Origin: Eubacteriales bacterium
Lineage (GTDB): Bacteria; Bacillota_A; Clostridia; Christensenellales; Aristaeellaceae
DNA length: 7,261 nt
Direction of reading: 5' to 3'
Assembly: GCA_028692205.1 (NCBI GenBank)
Contig: JAQUXV010000128.1
Location: forward strand, 1 to 7,261
The position numbers and the translations under genes are program-made. The notes under the pieces are model-generated. The model saw only the letters and a list, made by a program, of their open reading frames with translations, was not told where the DNA came from and made no database searches. Position 1 is the first letter of the stretch, and every line of letters begins with the position of its first letter. Below, piece after piece: positions 1 through 6,170 of the stretch.

Positions 1-2492
1 CCGGCCAGCTGCACATGGGCCACGCGATGGACTGCCTTTTGCAGGACGCGCCCATCCGCTACCACCGCATGAAGGGCGACCCCACGCTGTGGCTGCCGGG
101 CACCGACCACGCCTCTATCGCCACGGAAGTGAAGATCGTGGAGCAGATGCGCAAGGAAGGGCTTACCAAGGAGCAGTTGGGCCGCGAGGAATTTTTGAAG
201 CGCGCGTGGAAATGGAAAGAAGAATACGGCGGACGCATCAACCGCCAGCAGCGCCGTCTGGGCGCGAGCTGCGATTGGGAACGTGAGCGCTTTACCATGG
301 ACGATGGCTGCAACGAAGCTGTGCGCGAAGTGTTTGTGAACCTCTACGAGAAGGGGCTTATTTACCGCGGCAACCGCATCATCAACTGGTGCCCCGTGTG
401 CAAGACCGCGCTTTCCGACGCGGAAGTGGAGTACGAGGAGCAGCAGAGCCACCTGTGGCATGTGCATTACCCGGGCGTGGACGGCGGCGAAGGCGTGACG
501 GTGGCCACTACCCGCCCCGAAACGATGCTCGGCGACACCGCCGTGGCCGTGAACCCCGAGGACGAGCGCTATAAAAATTTTGTGGGCAAAATGGTGATCC
601 TGCCGATTGTGAACAAGGCGATTCCCGTGGTGGCGGACGAGTATGTGGATAAGGAGTTCGGCACCGGCGCGGTGAAGATCACCCCGGCGCACGACCCCAA
701 CGACTTTGAAGTCGCCATGCGGCACGACCTGCCCATTATCCGCGTGACCAGCGACGACGGCACCATGAACGAGAATGCCGGGAAGTACAAGGGAATCCAT
801 GAATACGAATGCCGCAAGCTGATCGTGAAGGAGCTGGAAGAACAGGGCTATCTGGTGAAGGTGGAGGATTATACCCATAACGTGGGCACCTGCTACCGCT
901 GCCACACCACCGTGGACCCGGTGACCAGCCTGCAGTGGTTCGTGAAGATGGAGCCGCTGGCCCGCCCCGCCATCGATGTGGTGAAAAACGGGGAAACGAA
1001 GTTTATTCCCGACCGTTTTGCGAAAATCTACTTTAACTGGATGGAGAACATCCGCGACTGGTGCATCAGCCGCCAACTGTGGTGGGGCCATCGCATTCCC
1101 GCGTGGTACTGTGACGACTGCGGCGAAACCATCGTGGCGAAAAACGCGCCGGAAAGCTGCCCCAAATGCGGAAGCAAGCGCCTGCATCAGGATGAGGATG
1201 TGCTGGACACGTGGTTCTCCTCGGCGCTGTGGCCGTTCAGCACCCTGGGCTGGCCGCACGAAACCGACGACCTGAAATACTTTTACCCCACCAATATGCT
1301 GGTGACGGGCTACGATATCATTTTCTTCTGGGTGGCGCGAATGATCTTCAGCGGCATCGAGCAGATGGGGCAGACGCCGTTTGACACGGTGCTTATCCAC
1401 GGTCTCGTGCGCGACGCGCAGGGCCGAAAGATGTCCAAGAGCCTGGGCAACGGCGTTGACCCACTGGAAGTGATCGACACCTACGGCGCGGACGCGCTGC
1501 GCTTCTCGCTGGCGATGGGCATCAGCCCCGGCAACGACACCCGTTATTCCACCGAAAAGGTGGAGGCCGCCCGCAATTTCGCCAACAAGGTGTGGAACGC
1601 CAGCCGATTCGTGCTGATGAATATGGACACTCGTGAAACGATCGACGAAAGCGCGCTCACCCTGCCGGACCAGTGGATACTGTCCCGGCTGCAAAAGGCG
1701 ATCGCAGAGATCAGCGCCCACATGGAGGACGGAGATTTTGGCCTCTCCGCCAATAAAATCTACGATTTCACATGGAGCGAGTTCTGCGACTGGTACATCG
1801 AGCTGGCCAAAGGCCGCCTGACGGGCGAGGACGAGGCGCAGAAGAAGAACGTGCGCGCGGTGCTCTACACGGTGCTGGAAAGTCTGCTGAAGCTGCTGCA
1901 CCCCTTTATGCCGTTCCTGACCGAGGAAGTGTACCAGCATCTGCCCGACGCCGAAGGCATGCTGATCCTCGCCAAGTGGCCGGAAGTGAACGAAGGCTGG
2001 CTGTTTGACAATGAGGAGCGCCGCATGGAAGGGCTGATGGAGATCATCCGCAGCATTCGCAACCTGCGCGCGGAAATGAAAGTGCCGCACGGCAAGCGCA
2101 CGCATGTGACCCTGCTGCCGGAGTCCGGCTGGGAAGATACCATCGCCATTGCCGAGCCGTATTTAACGCGGCTTGCGAGCGCGAACGCCGTGACGGTGAT
2201 GCCCAAGGGCACGCCAAGCGCGGAAAAGACGGTCGGCGCCGTGTGCGCGCCGGCGGAAATTCGTATCCCGCTGGGCGAGCTGGTGGATATCGACAAGGAA
2301 ATCGCCAGGCTTGCCAAGGAATGCGAAAAGCTGGAAAGCGAGATTGCGCGCGCCGAAGCAAGGCTTTCTAACCCCGGCTTTACCGGCAAGGCGCCCGCGG
2401 CGCTGGTGGAACAGGAACGCGAAAAGCTGGAAACCAACAAGGGTATGCTGCAGTCGCTGGCGCAGCGCGTTGCCGAGCTGAAACAGCAATAA
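1..2492 (+). CDS. valS: Valine--tRNA ligase (ValRS), 5'-truncated by the window edge
   Basis: Class Ia aminoacyl-tRNA synthetase that charges tRNA-Val with valine in the cytoplasm and edits misactivated threonine. The reading frame is open from the first bases (bases 1-2 end a codon, then GQLHMGHAMD), so the ATG at base 15 is internal: it is the M of the HIGH-type ATP motif, here HMGH. Counting from that Met, one sees the CP1 editing region with TTRPETMLGDTAV (about 165-177), CISRQLWWGHRIPAWYC (about 350-366), the KMSKS loop at 472-476, the helical anticodon-binding domain from about 560, and a C-terminal Lys/Glu-rich coiled coil from about 760 (the Val_tRNA-synt_C arm). Three cysteine clusters could bind zinc: C126/C129, C293/C296 and the ribbon C366/C369/C382/C385. 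The family is usually about 880 residues, so some 45-50 N-terminal residues lie outside the window. Any upstream T-box leader, common for clostridial valS, would also be outside. No frameshift is seen; the stop is TAA. Confidence 0.98.
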   Translation, partial: GQLHMGHAMDCLLQDAPIRYHRMKGDPTLWLPGTDHASIATEVKIVEQMRKEGLTKEQLGREEFLKRAWKWKEEYGGRINRQQRRLGASCDWERERFTMDDGCNEAVREVFVNLYEKGLIYRGNRIINWCPVCKTALSDAEVEYEEQQSHLWHVHYPGVDGGEGVTVATTRPETMLGDTAVAVNPEDERYKNFVGKMVILPIVNKAIPVVADEYVDKEFGTGAVKITPAHDPNDFEVAMRHDLPIIRVTSDDGTMNENAGKYKGIHEYECRKLIVKELEEQGYLVKVEDYTHNVGTCYRCHTTVDPVTSLQWFVKMEPLARPAIDVVKNGETKFIPDRFAKIYFNWMENIRDWCISRQLWWGHRIPAWYCDDCGETIVAKNAPESCPKCGSKRLHQDEDVLDTWFSSALWPFSTLGWPHETDDLKYFYPTNMLVTGYDIIFFWVARMIFSGIEQMGQTPFDTVLIHGLVRDAQGRKMSKSLGNGVDPLEVIDTYGADALRFSLAMGISPGNDTRYSTEKVEAARNFANKVWNASRFVLMNMDTRETIDESALTLPDQWILSRLQKAIAEISAHMEDGDFGLSANKIYDFTWSEFCDWYIELAKGRLTGEDEAQKKNVRAVLYTVLESLLKLLHPFMPFLTEEVYQHLPDAEGMLILAKWPEVNEGWLFDNEERRMEGLMEIIRSIRNLRAEMKVPHGKRTHVTLLPESGWEDTIAIAEPYLTRLASANAVTVMPKGTPSAEKTVGAVCAPAEIRIPLGELVDIDKEIARLAKECEKLESEIARAEARLSNPGFTGKAPAALVEQEREKLETNKGMLQSLAQRVAELKQQ

Positions 2493-2525
2493 CAGCCCGC
2501 CATACCAAAGACACGTTTAATTAGT

Positions 2526-2568
2526 TGCCTGCCGCATCTTTTTCCCAATGGAAAAGGCGCGGCAGGCA
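2526..2568 (+). repeat. Long inverted repeat / hairpin downstream of valS
   Basis: The outer arms TGCCTGCCGC (2526-2535) and GCGGCAGGCA (2559-2568) are perfect complements. Inside them CTTTTTCC (2538-2545) pairs with GGAAAAGG (2550-2557) with one G-T pair around a CAAT loop. The total is about 18 base pairs interrupted only by AT opposite C. It starts 33 bases after the valS stop. The next bases, GACCCGG, are not a T-tract, so this is not a canonical intrinsic terminator in either direction. It may be a 3'-end stabiliser, a processing site or a short dispersed palindromic repeat. The structure is seen; the role is unknown. Confidence 0.7.
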
Positions 2569-2572
2569 GACC

Positions 2573-2600
2573 CGGCTGCGCAGACGCCTGCGCACAGCCG
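2573..2600 (+). repeat. Second hairpin in the valS-rsmH spacer
   Basis: CGGCTG plus CGCAG (2573-2583) pairs with CTGCG (2588-2592) and CAGCCG (2595-2600), leaving an ACGC loop and a two-base CA bulge. That gives 11 G/C-rich base pairs, starting four bases after the preceding hairpin. Only a weak T-rich run (ATTCTT) follows, so it could at best be an inefficient terminator or attenuator between valS and rsmH. No convincing promoter was found between this hairpin and rsmH. Confidence 0.6.
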
Positions 2601-2653
2601 ATTCTTCGGAGCTTTGAAATACTTGCACACCGATCAGGAAATGGAGCGAAGCC

Positions 2654-3613
2654 ATGCCGTTTTATCACAAGCCTGTGCTTTTTAACGAGGTGATTACCTG
2701 GCTGCGCCCGTTTGCCGGCGGCGTGTACCTGGACGGCACGCTGGGCGGCGGCGGCCATAGTGAGGGCATCCTGATGGCGGCGGGCGGCGACGCGACGCTT
2801 TACGGCATCGACCGGGATCCGGAGGCCATCGCGGCGGCGACCGAACGGCTGAAGGGTTTTGCGGGCTTCCATGCGCTGCACGGGAACTTTCACGAAGCGA
2901 AGGCGTTGCTGGCCGAAGTGGGCGCGCCGCCGCTGAACGGCGCGCTGATCGACTTGGGCGTGAGCAGCTATCAGCTGGATAACGCGAGCCGGGGTTTCAG
3001 CTACCATGAAGACGCGCCGCTGGACATGCGCATGGATGCCTCGCAGGGGGAAACCGCGGCGGAGTATCTGGCGCAGGTATCGCCGGAGGAGCTGCGCCGC
3101 GTGCTGACGGACTACGGCGAGGAAAAATGGGCGGCGCGCATTGCGCAGGTATTTGCAGAAAAACGCGCGCAAAAGCCCATTCTGACAACGCTTGATTTGG
3201 TGGCGGTGGTGGACGCGGCCATTCCCAAAGCTGTGCGCCGGAAGGACGAGGGGCACCCCGCGCGCCGTACCTTTCAGGCGGTGCGCATCGCCGTGAACGA
3301 CGAACTGGCCCCGCTAGAGACCGCGCTATGCGATCTGGTGGATTTGCTGGCCCCCGACGGGCGGCTGGCTGTGATTACCTTCCATTCGCTGGAGGATCGG
3401 ATTGTCAAGAACACGTTCCGGCGACTGCAAAATCCGTGTACCTGCCCGCCCAAAGCGCCCATTTGCACCTGTGGTAAAAAATCGCTGGGCAAGGCACTGG
3501 GCGGAGGCGCGATACCGCCCTCGAAAGAGGAAACGGAGGAGAACCCGCGCGCCCGAAGCGCGAAGCTGCGGGTATTCGAGCGGAGAACCGACAGCCGGGT
3601 CGGCGCGTATTAA
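2654..3613 (+). CDS. rsmH: 16S rRNA (cytosine(1402)-N4)-methyltransferase RsmH (MraW)
   Basis: SAM-dependent methyltransferase that N4-methylates C1402 in the P-site region of 16S rRNA, acting on the small ribosomal subunit. The 319 residues fit the family length (about 310-320). Visible landmarks: N-terminal HKPVLFNEV (5-13); SAM motif I DGTLGGGGH (27-35); the acidic ribose-binding region GIDRDP (51-56); IDLGVSSYQLD (99-109) followed by RGFSYHEDAPLDMRMD; RRTFQAVRIAVNDEL (204-218); ITFHSLEDRIVK (241-252); a cysteine cluster C262/C264/C271/C273; and the C-terminal NPRARSAKLRVFER. The start is supported by GGAG at 2643-2646, seven bases upstream, and by the typical MPFYHKPVL N-terminus. It lies 161 bases after valS and 159 bases before rsmI. 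The usual neighbours mraZ, ftsL and ftsI are absent on both sides, which is unusual for this gene. Confidence 0.97.
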   Translation: MPFYHKPVLFNEVITWLRPFAGGVYLDGTLGGGGHSEGILMAAGGDATLYGIDRDPEAIAAATERLKGFAGFHALHGNFHEAKALLAEVGAPPLNGALIDLGVSSYQLDNASRGFSYHEDAPLDMRMDASQGETAAEYLAQVSPEELRRVLTDYGEEKWAARIAQVFAEKRAQKPILTTLDLVAVVDAAIPKAVRRKDEGHPARRTFQAVRIAVNDELAPLETALCDLVDLLAPDGRLAVITFHSLEDRIVKNTFRRLQNPCTCPPKAPICTCGKKSLGKALGGGAIPPSKEETEENPRARSAKLRVFERRTDSRVGAY

Positions 3614-3698
3614 ATCCACGCATCGGAACGGGATACGGACGGTTCAGAAAAAAGTCAGATGAAATTCAACTGCCGTTTTAAGAACCAGGGGATACCAA

Positions 3699-3747
3699 GC
3701 GCCTGTGTTCGTGCAGGCGCAAGGGCTTGATACGGCGCCTGCACGAA
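3699..3747 (+). repeat. Three-arm inverted repeat (alternative hairpins) upstream of rsmI
   Basis: A perfect 13-bp inverted repeat, TTCGTGCAGGCGC (3708-3720) and GCGCCTGCACGAA (3735-3747), is separated by a 14-base loop. A third arm, GCGCCTG (3699-3705), also pairs with CAGGCGC (3714-3720), so the middle arm can form either an upstream 7-bp hairpin or the downstream 13-bp hairpin, but not both. The larger stem ends about 10 bases before the rsmI Shine-Dalgarno. No T-tract follows. The geometry resembles a leader switch or a palindromic repeat insertion; which one is not decided by sequence alone. Confidence 0.75.
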
Positions 3748-3757
3748 GGCTATGCAA

Positions 3758-3762
3758 AGGGG
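3758..3762 (+). promoter_or_regulatory. Ribosome binding site deciding the rsmI start
   Basis: AGGGG sits 10 bases before the ATG at 3773. An in-frame ATG at 3752 lies upstream of this purine run with no good Shine-Dalgarno of its own, and it would add MQRGRNA, which is unlike the family. The start at 3773 is therefore preferred. Confidence 0.75.
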
Positions 3763-3772
3763 AAGAAACGCC

Positions 3773-4630
3773 ATGCCGACGCTATACGTGGTTGCCACGC
3801 CCATCGGAAACCTGAGCGATTTTTCGCTCCGGGCGGTGGAAACGCTGAAGACCGTCGCCCTGATTGCGGCGGAGGATACGCGGGTAACGCAGAAGCTGCT
3901 TGCGGCTTTTGAAATTCATACGCCGCTGACCAGCTGCCATGAGCACAACGAGCGCACCAAAGCTGTGCAGATTGTGCAGCGGATGCTGGACGAGGGTATC
4001 GACGTCGCGCTGACCACCGACGCGGGCACCCCCTGCATCAGCGATCCGGGTAGCATCCTTACGGCGGAAGCGGTGGCCAACGGTATCCCTGTGCTGGCGA
4101 TTGCGGGGCCGACCGCCATGGCCGCGGCGCTGAGCGTGAGCGGGCTGCCGATTGAGGAGTTTACGTTTTACGGGTTCCTGCCCAGAAAGAAGAAGGAACT
4201 TGCGGAAAAGTTGCTGGATATGGCGGCAAAATCCAAAATTGCGGTGCTGCACGAGTCGCCGCACCGCGTGATCGACCTGCTGGAAACGGTGCGGGAAACG
4301 CTGCCGAACACCCGCGTAAGCGCAAGCTGCGACCTGACCAAAAAGTTTGAAACGACCGTGCGCGGCTCCGTGGCGGAGGTGCTTGAGACGCTGAAAGCCA
4401 ACCCCAAGGCAGAGAAGGGCGAGTATTGTCTCGTGCTGCAATGGCAGGATGAGATTGCTCCGCCGCAGCCGGTGTGCGAACTTTCGCTGGAAGCCCGTCT
4501 GTTCGACGGGGTGGCGAGGGGGCTTACCCTCCGGCAGAGCATGGAAGAACTGCTTGCGGCGGGGGAGCGAAAGAACGGCGTGTACGCGGCAAGCCTGCGC
4601 GTGAAGGCGTTGCTGAAAGAGGACGAATAG
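3773..4630 (+). CDS. rsmI: 16S rRNA (cytidine(1402)-2'-O)-methyltransferase RsmI
   Basis: Tetrapyrrole-methylase-fold SAM enzyme that 2'-O-methylates C1402 of 16S rRNA, completing m4Cm1402 together with RsmH. From the start at 3773 the protein has 285 residues, normal for the family. Landmarks: MPTLYVVATPIGNLSD (1-16); IAAEDTRVTQKLL (31-43); CHEHNERTK (55-63); TTDAGTPCISDPGS (81-94); AGPTAMAAALSVSGLP (111-126); FYGFLPRKKKE (132-142); HESPHRVIDLLETV (160-173); DLTKKFETTVRGSV (187-200); and a C-terminal region, GLTLRQSMEELL (250-261), that matches the small domain typical of RsmI. Some usually constant residues differ: AGPTA where PGPSA is usual, and CDLTKKFE where RELTKKFE is usual. It follows rsmH by 159 bases containing hairpins and is probably cotranscribed with it, since no clear promoter was found. 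Downstream it converges on birA across a bidirectional terminator. Confidence 0.96.
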   Translation: MPTLYVVATPIGNLSDFSLRAVETLKTVALIAAEDTRVTQKLLAAFEIHTPLTSCHEHNERTKAVQIVQRMLDEGIDVALTTDAGTPCISDPGSILTAEAVANGIPVLAIAGPTAMAAALSVSGLPIEEFTFYGFLPRKKKELAEKLLDMAAKSKIAVLHESPHRVIDLLETVRETLPNTRVSASCDLTKKFETTVRGSVAEVLETLKANPKAEKGEYCLVLQWQDEIAPPQPVCELSLEARLFDGVARGLTLRQSMEELLAAGERKNGVYAASLRVKALLKEDE

Positions 4631-4918
4631 CCGTTCAACACGGTACGTGCGGAGGCTGGTAAACCGAATGCTTTTGTAGGGTGTATATGCTCGCGTTCCT
4701 GCGTGCCCTGACCGGGAAGGCCGTTGACAGGAGTATGTTTTATCCGGCATGGTAATCGGGAATAGGCCGGTTCCATCCCGCATTTGACGGTGAATTTTCG
4801 CTCGTGATGGCTGTGATTCGCGCGCTGCGGCCATTCTAAGCGGTTTGAAAGCGGATCGAAAAGCCGTTTCGCAGTTAAGAACATCCTTTCATCCTCATTT
4901 TCGGATCAATTAAAATCA
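4631..4918. other. Intergenic stretch with no recognisable gene
   Basis: There are 288 bases between the rsmI stop and the terminator. The three forward frames close soon after 4631, and the reverse-frame reading that enters this stretch runs antisense through rsmI and resembles no known family. A perfect TTGACA (4724-4729) and a TTGACG (4784-4789) are present, but neither has a good -10 box at the normal distance. No tRNA, known RNA family or strong repeat was recognised. It may be the long 3' untranslated region of rsmI or decayed sequence. Confidence 0.5.
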
Positions 4919-4964
4919 AAAACCCGCCGTTGAAAATGCTAATCGCTTTTCGACGGCGGGTTTT
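4919..4964. terminator. Strong bidirectional intrinsic terminator between rsmI and birA
   Basis: AAAACCCGCCGTTGAAAA (4919-4936) pairs with TTTTCGACGGCGGGTTTT (4947-4964) over 18 positions with one T-G pair and a 10-base loop (4937-4946). The stem has a G/C-rich core flanked by A's on the left and T's on the right, so RNA from either strand ends in a U-run. It lies 22 bases beyond the birA stop and 288 bases beyond the rsmI stop, as expected for convergent genes. Confidence 0.93.
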
Positions 4965-4986
4965 AACAATGCATTTATGGGCGCTT

Positions 4987-5940
4987 CTACTCTCCGGGGA
5001 TAATTTTGGCTTCCCCGCTGCGCAGCACGTGCGTCTGCCCGTCCTCCGCTTCCACGATCAGCGCGCCGTGATCGTCGATGGCGACGGCTCTGCCGATGAA
5101 ATGCTGCTCGCCCTGTGCGCAGCGCACGCGCTTGCCAATCGTCCAGGAGCGGCGGCGGTATTCGGCGTAATAGCCGGTATCTTCCGGCGAATAGTTCATC
5201 ATTCCTTCGGCGATGGCGGCGGTAAGGCGGTTTTTCACCGGCTCATCGCAGTTCAGCGAGCCGACGATATCCCGCAGGTCTTCCGGTACGGCGGAGGGGC
5301 GAAGGTTGATGCCGATACCCACCGCCAACGCTTCCAGAGTCCCACTTTCAAAATCCGTTACGGCTTCGGTGAGAATGCCGCAGATTTTTTTGCCGTCTAA
5401 AAACAGATCGTTTACCCACTTGATCTGCGTTTTCCGGCCGGTTACGCGCTCAATGGCGTCCGATACGCAAACGGCGGCGTAAGCGGTTACGCCCAGCGCG
5501 CCTTCCACCGCCATGCCGGGCGCGAGCGCGATGGTCATGTAAAGCCCCGCGCCCACAGGGGAGAAGAAGGAACGCCCCAACCGCCCGCGGCCCGCGCTTT
5601 GCTGCTCGGCCACCACCAGAAACGGCCCCCGTTCTCCGGCGGCCAGCCTTCGCTTTACCTCGTTGCTGGTGGAATCCACCGTATCAAAAACCGCGATGGG
5701 CAGGGCGGAACCGTTCAGGTTGGCGCGGATAACCGCCTCGGAAAACCGGTCGCAGTCGGGTGCGAGCCGGTACCCCTTGTTCTGAGTGGATTCAATATCG
5801 TATCCTTCCGCTTTCAGGGCGTTTACGGCTTTCCACACCGCGTTTCGGGATACGGCAAACTGCTCCGCCAGCGCCTGCCCGGATAACGCGGACTGCCGGT
5901 TGGCCTCCAGCGCGGCGAGAATGTGATCTTTCAGCGTCAT
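4987..5940 (-). CDS. birA: Bifunctional biotin--[acetyl-CoA-carboxylase] ligase / biotin operon repressor BirA
   Basis: The enzyme makes biotinyl-5'-AMP from biotin and ATP and attaches biotin to carboxylase carrier domains. Its N-terminal domain suggests that it also represses biotin genes. Of 317 residues, about 1-60 form a winged helix-turn-helix (LSGQALAEQFAVSRNAVWKA, then the wing ending NKGYRL). The catalytic domain has DTVDSTSNEVKR (86-97), the biotin/ATP loop GRGRLGRSFFSP (117-128), GLYMTIAL (132-139), KWVNDLFLDGKKICGILTE (174-192) and VGIGINL (207-213). A small SH3-like C-terminal domain follows (about 267-317). The length matches repressor-type BirA rather than the short ligase-only form. 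It is transcribed alone, convergent with rsmI and divergent from uxuA. No classical TTGT-AACC type BirA operator was seen near it, so its targets are probably elsewhere. Confidence 0.96.
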   Translation of the reverse strand: MTLKDHILAALEANRQSALSGQALAEQFAVSRNAVWKAVNALKAEGYDIESTQNKGYRLAPDCDRFSEAVIRANLNGSALPIAVFDTVDSTSNEVKRRLAAGERGPFLVVAEQQSAGRGRLGRSFFSPVGAGLYMTIALAPGMAVEGALGVTAYAAVCVSDAIERVTGRKTQIKWVNDLFLDGKKICGILTEAVTDFESGTLEALAVGIGINLRPSAVPEDLRDIVGSLNCDEPVKNRLTAAIAEGMMNYSPEDTGYYAEYRRRSWTIGKRVRCAQGEQHFIGRAVAIDDHGALIVEAEDGQTHVLRSGEAKIIPGE

Positions 5941-5944
5941 AGTG

Positions 5945-5950
5945 CCTCCT
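5945..5950 (-). promoter_or_regulatory. birA Shine-Dalgarno with short spacing
   Basis: On the minus strand a perfect AGGAGG is followed by only four bases (CACT) before the ATG ending at 5940. The spacing is tighter than usual, but the MTLKDHIL start aligns with the beginning of the winged-helix domain and no better start is visible nearby, so this start is kept. Confidence 0.75.
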
Positions 5951-5990
5951 GTGGGTTTGGGGGTTTATAGAGCCCATCTAGCTGCCTCGG

Positions 5991-6024
5991 CGGAGCATGG
6001 TTATAGCGCTCCGTATGGATACGG
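5991..6024 (-). repeat. Overlapping inverted repeats in the predicted birA leader
   Basis: CGGAGC (5991-5996) pairs with GCTCCG (6008-6013), and CCGTAT (6011-6016) pairs with ATACGG (6019-6024) across a two-base centre. The two repeats share 6011-6013, so they compete. The second could be a DNA operator-like dyad rather than an RNA hairpin, since a two-base loop cannot form without opening pairs. The arms are only 6 bp, so chance is possible. Confidence 0.35.
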
Positions 6025-6033
6025 CAACAAGCA

Positions 6034-6043
6034 CAGTATACCA
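6034..6043. promoter_or_regulatory. Possible second GTATAC-type operator half (weak)
   Basis: CAGTATACCA shares the AGTATAC core of the palindrome at 6112-6123, but its outer bases are less symmetrical. Its centre is 79 bp from that palindrome. It also contains the predicted birA -10 box, which alone could explain the sequence. Confidence 0.3.
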
Positions 6044-6063
6044 GCATTGCCGCATAGGGACAA
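6035..6063 (-). promoter_or_regulatory. Predicted sigma-A promoter for birA
   Basis: On the minus strand: -35 TTGTCC (plus 6058-6063, 4 of 6 consensus), a 17-base spacer, then -10 TATACT (plus 6035-6040, 5 of 6) preceded by TGG, an extended -10 element. Transcription would start near 6028, giving a birA leader of about 88 bases. Confidence 0.55.
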
Positions 6064-6111
6064 GCGAGGCCGAAATCAATGGGAGGAGCGGACTACAAGA
6101 ATATAACAATC

Positions 6112-6123
6112 CTAGTATACTAG
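6112..6123. promoter_or_regulatory. Perfect 12-bp palindrome, likely GntR/UxuR-type operator of uxuA
   Basis: CTAGTATACTAG is its own reverse complement and touches the uxuA -35 box, which begins at 6124. The core fits the T-N-G-TATAC-N-A pattern known for FadR-subfamily GntR regulators; E. coli UxuR/ExuR sites have a TTGGTATACCAA core. This position would let a regulator control the promoter in response to a hexuronate intermediate. The palindrome and its location are seen; the regulator family is inferred. Confidence 0.6.
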
Positions 6124-6152
6124 TTGACGATGCGATGCCGCCGTGTTATGAT
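6124..6152 (+). promoter_or_regulatory. Predicted sigma-A promoter for uxuA
   Basis: -35 TTGACG (6124-6129, 5 of 6), an exact 17-base spacer, and -10 TATGAT (6147-6152, 5 of 6) preceded by TGT, an extended -10 element. The expected transcription start is near 6159, giving a leader of about 50 bases before the uxuA ATG. Confidence 0.8.
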
Positions 6153-6170
6153 GAAGCCACAAAACGGCCG

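Noticed and set aside
2526..2600. Intrinsic terminator for valS
   Set aside because: The stems are strong but are not followed by a T-tract, so they are listed as hairpins of unknown role.
1865..3256. 463-codon open frame on the minus strand across valS and rsmH
   Set aside because: It runs antisense through two clearly conserved genes and the spacer between them, is rich in Arg/His/Ala as expected for a G+C-rich shadow frame, and shows no recognisable domain.
3641..3686. Hairpin GGTTC...GAACC with AAAA/TTTT inside in the rsmH-rsmI spacer
   Set aside because: There are only five plus four pairs with mismatches and a large loop; easily due to chance.
3752..3772. Upstream ATG as the rsmI start
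   Set aside because: It precedes the AGGGG ribosome site and would add residues absent from the family; the ATG at 3773 gives the typical N-terminus.
3782..4884. Overlapping minus-strand open frames opposite rsmI and its downstream gap (350 and 238 codons)
   Set aside because: They are antisense to all or much of rsmI and have no family motifs. The one starting at 4884 has a purine-rich stretch before its ATG but reads as low-quality composition.
4930..5400. 156-codon plus-strand open frame beginning inside the terminator
   Set aside because: It starts in the terminator stem and is the shadow of birA.
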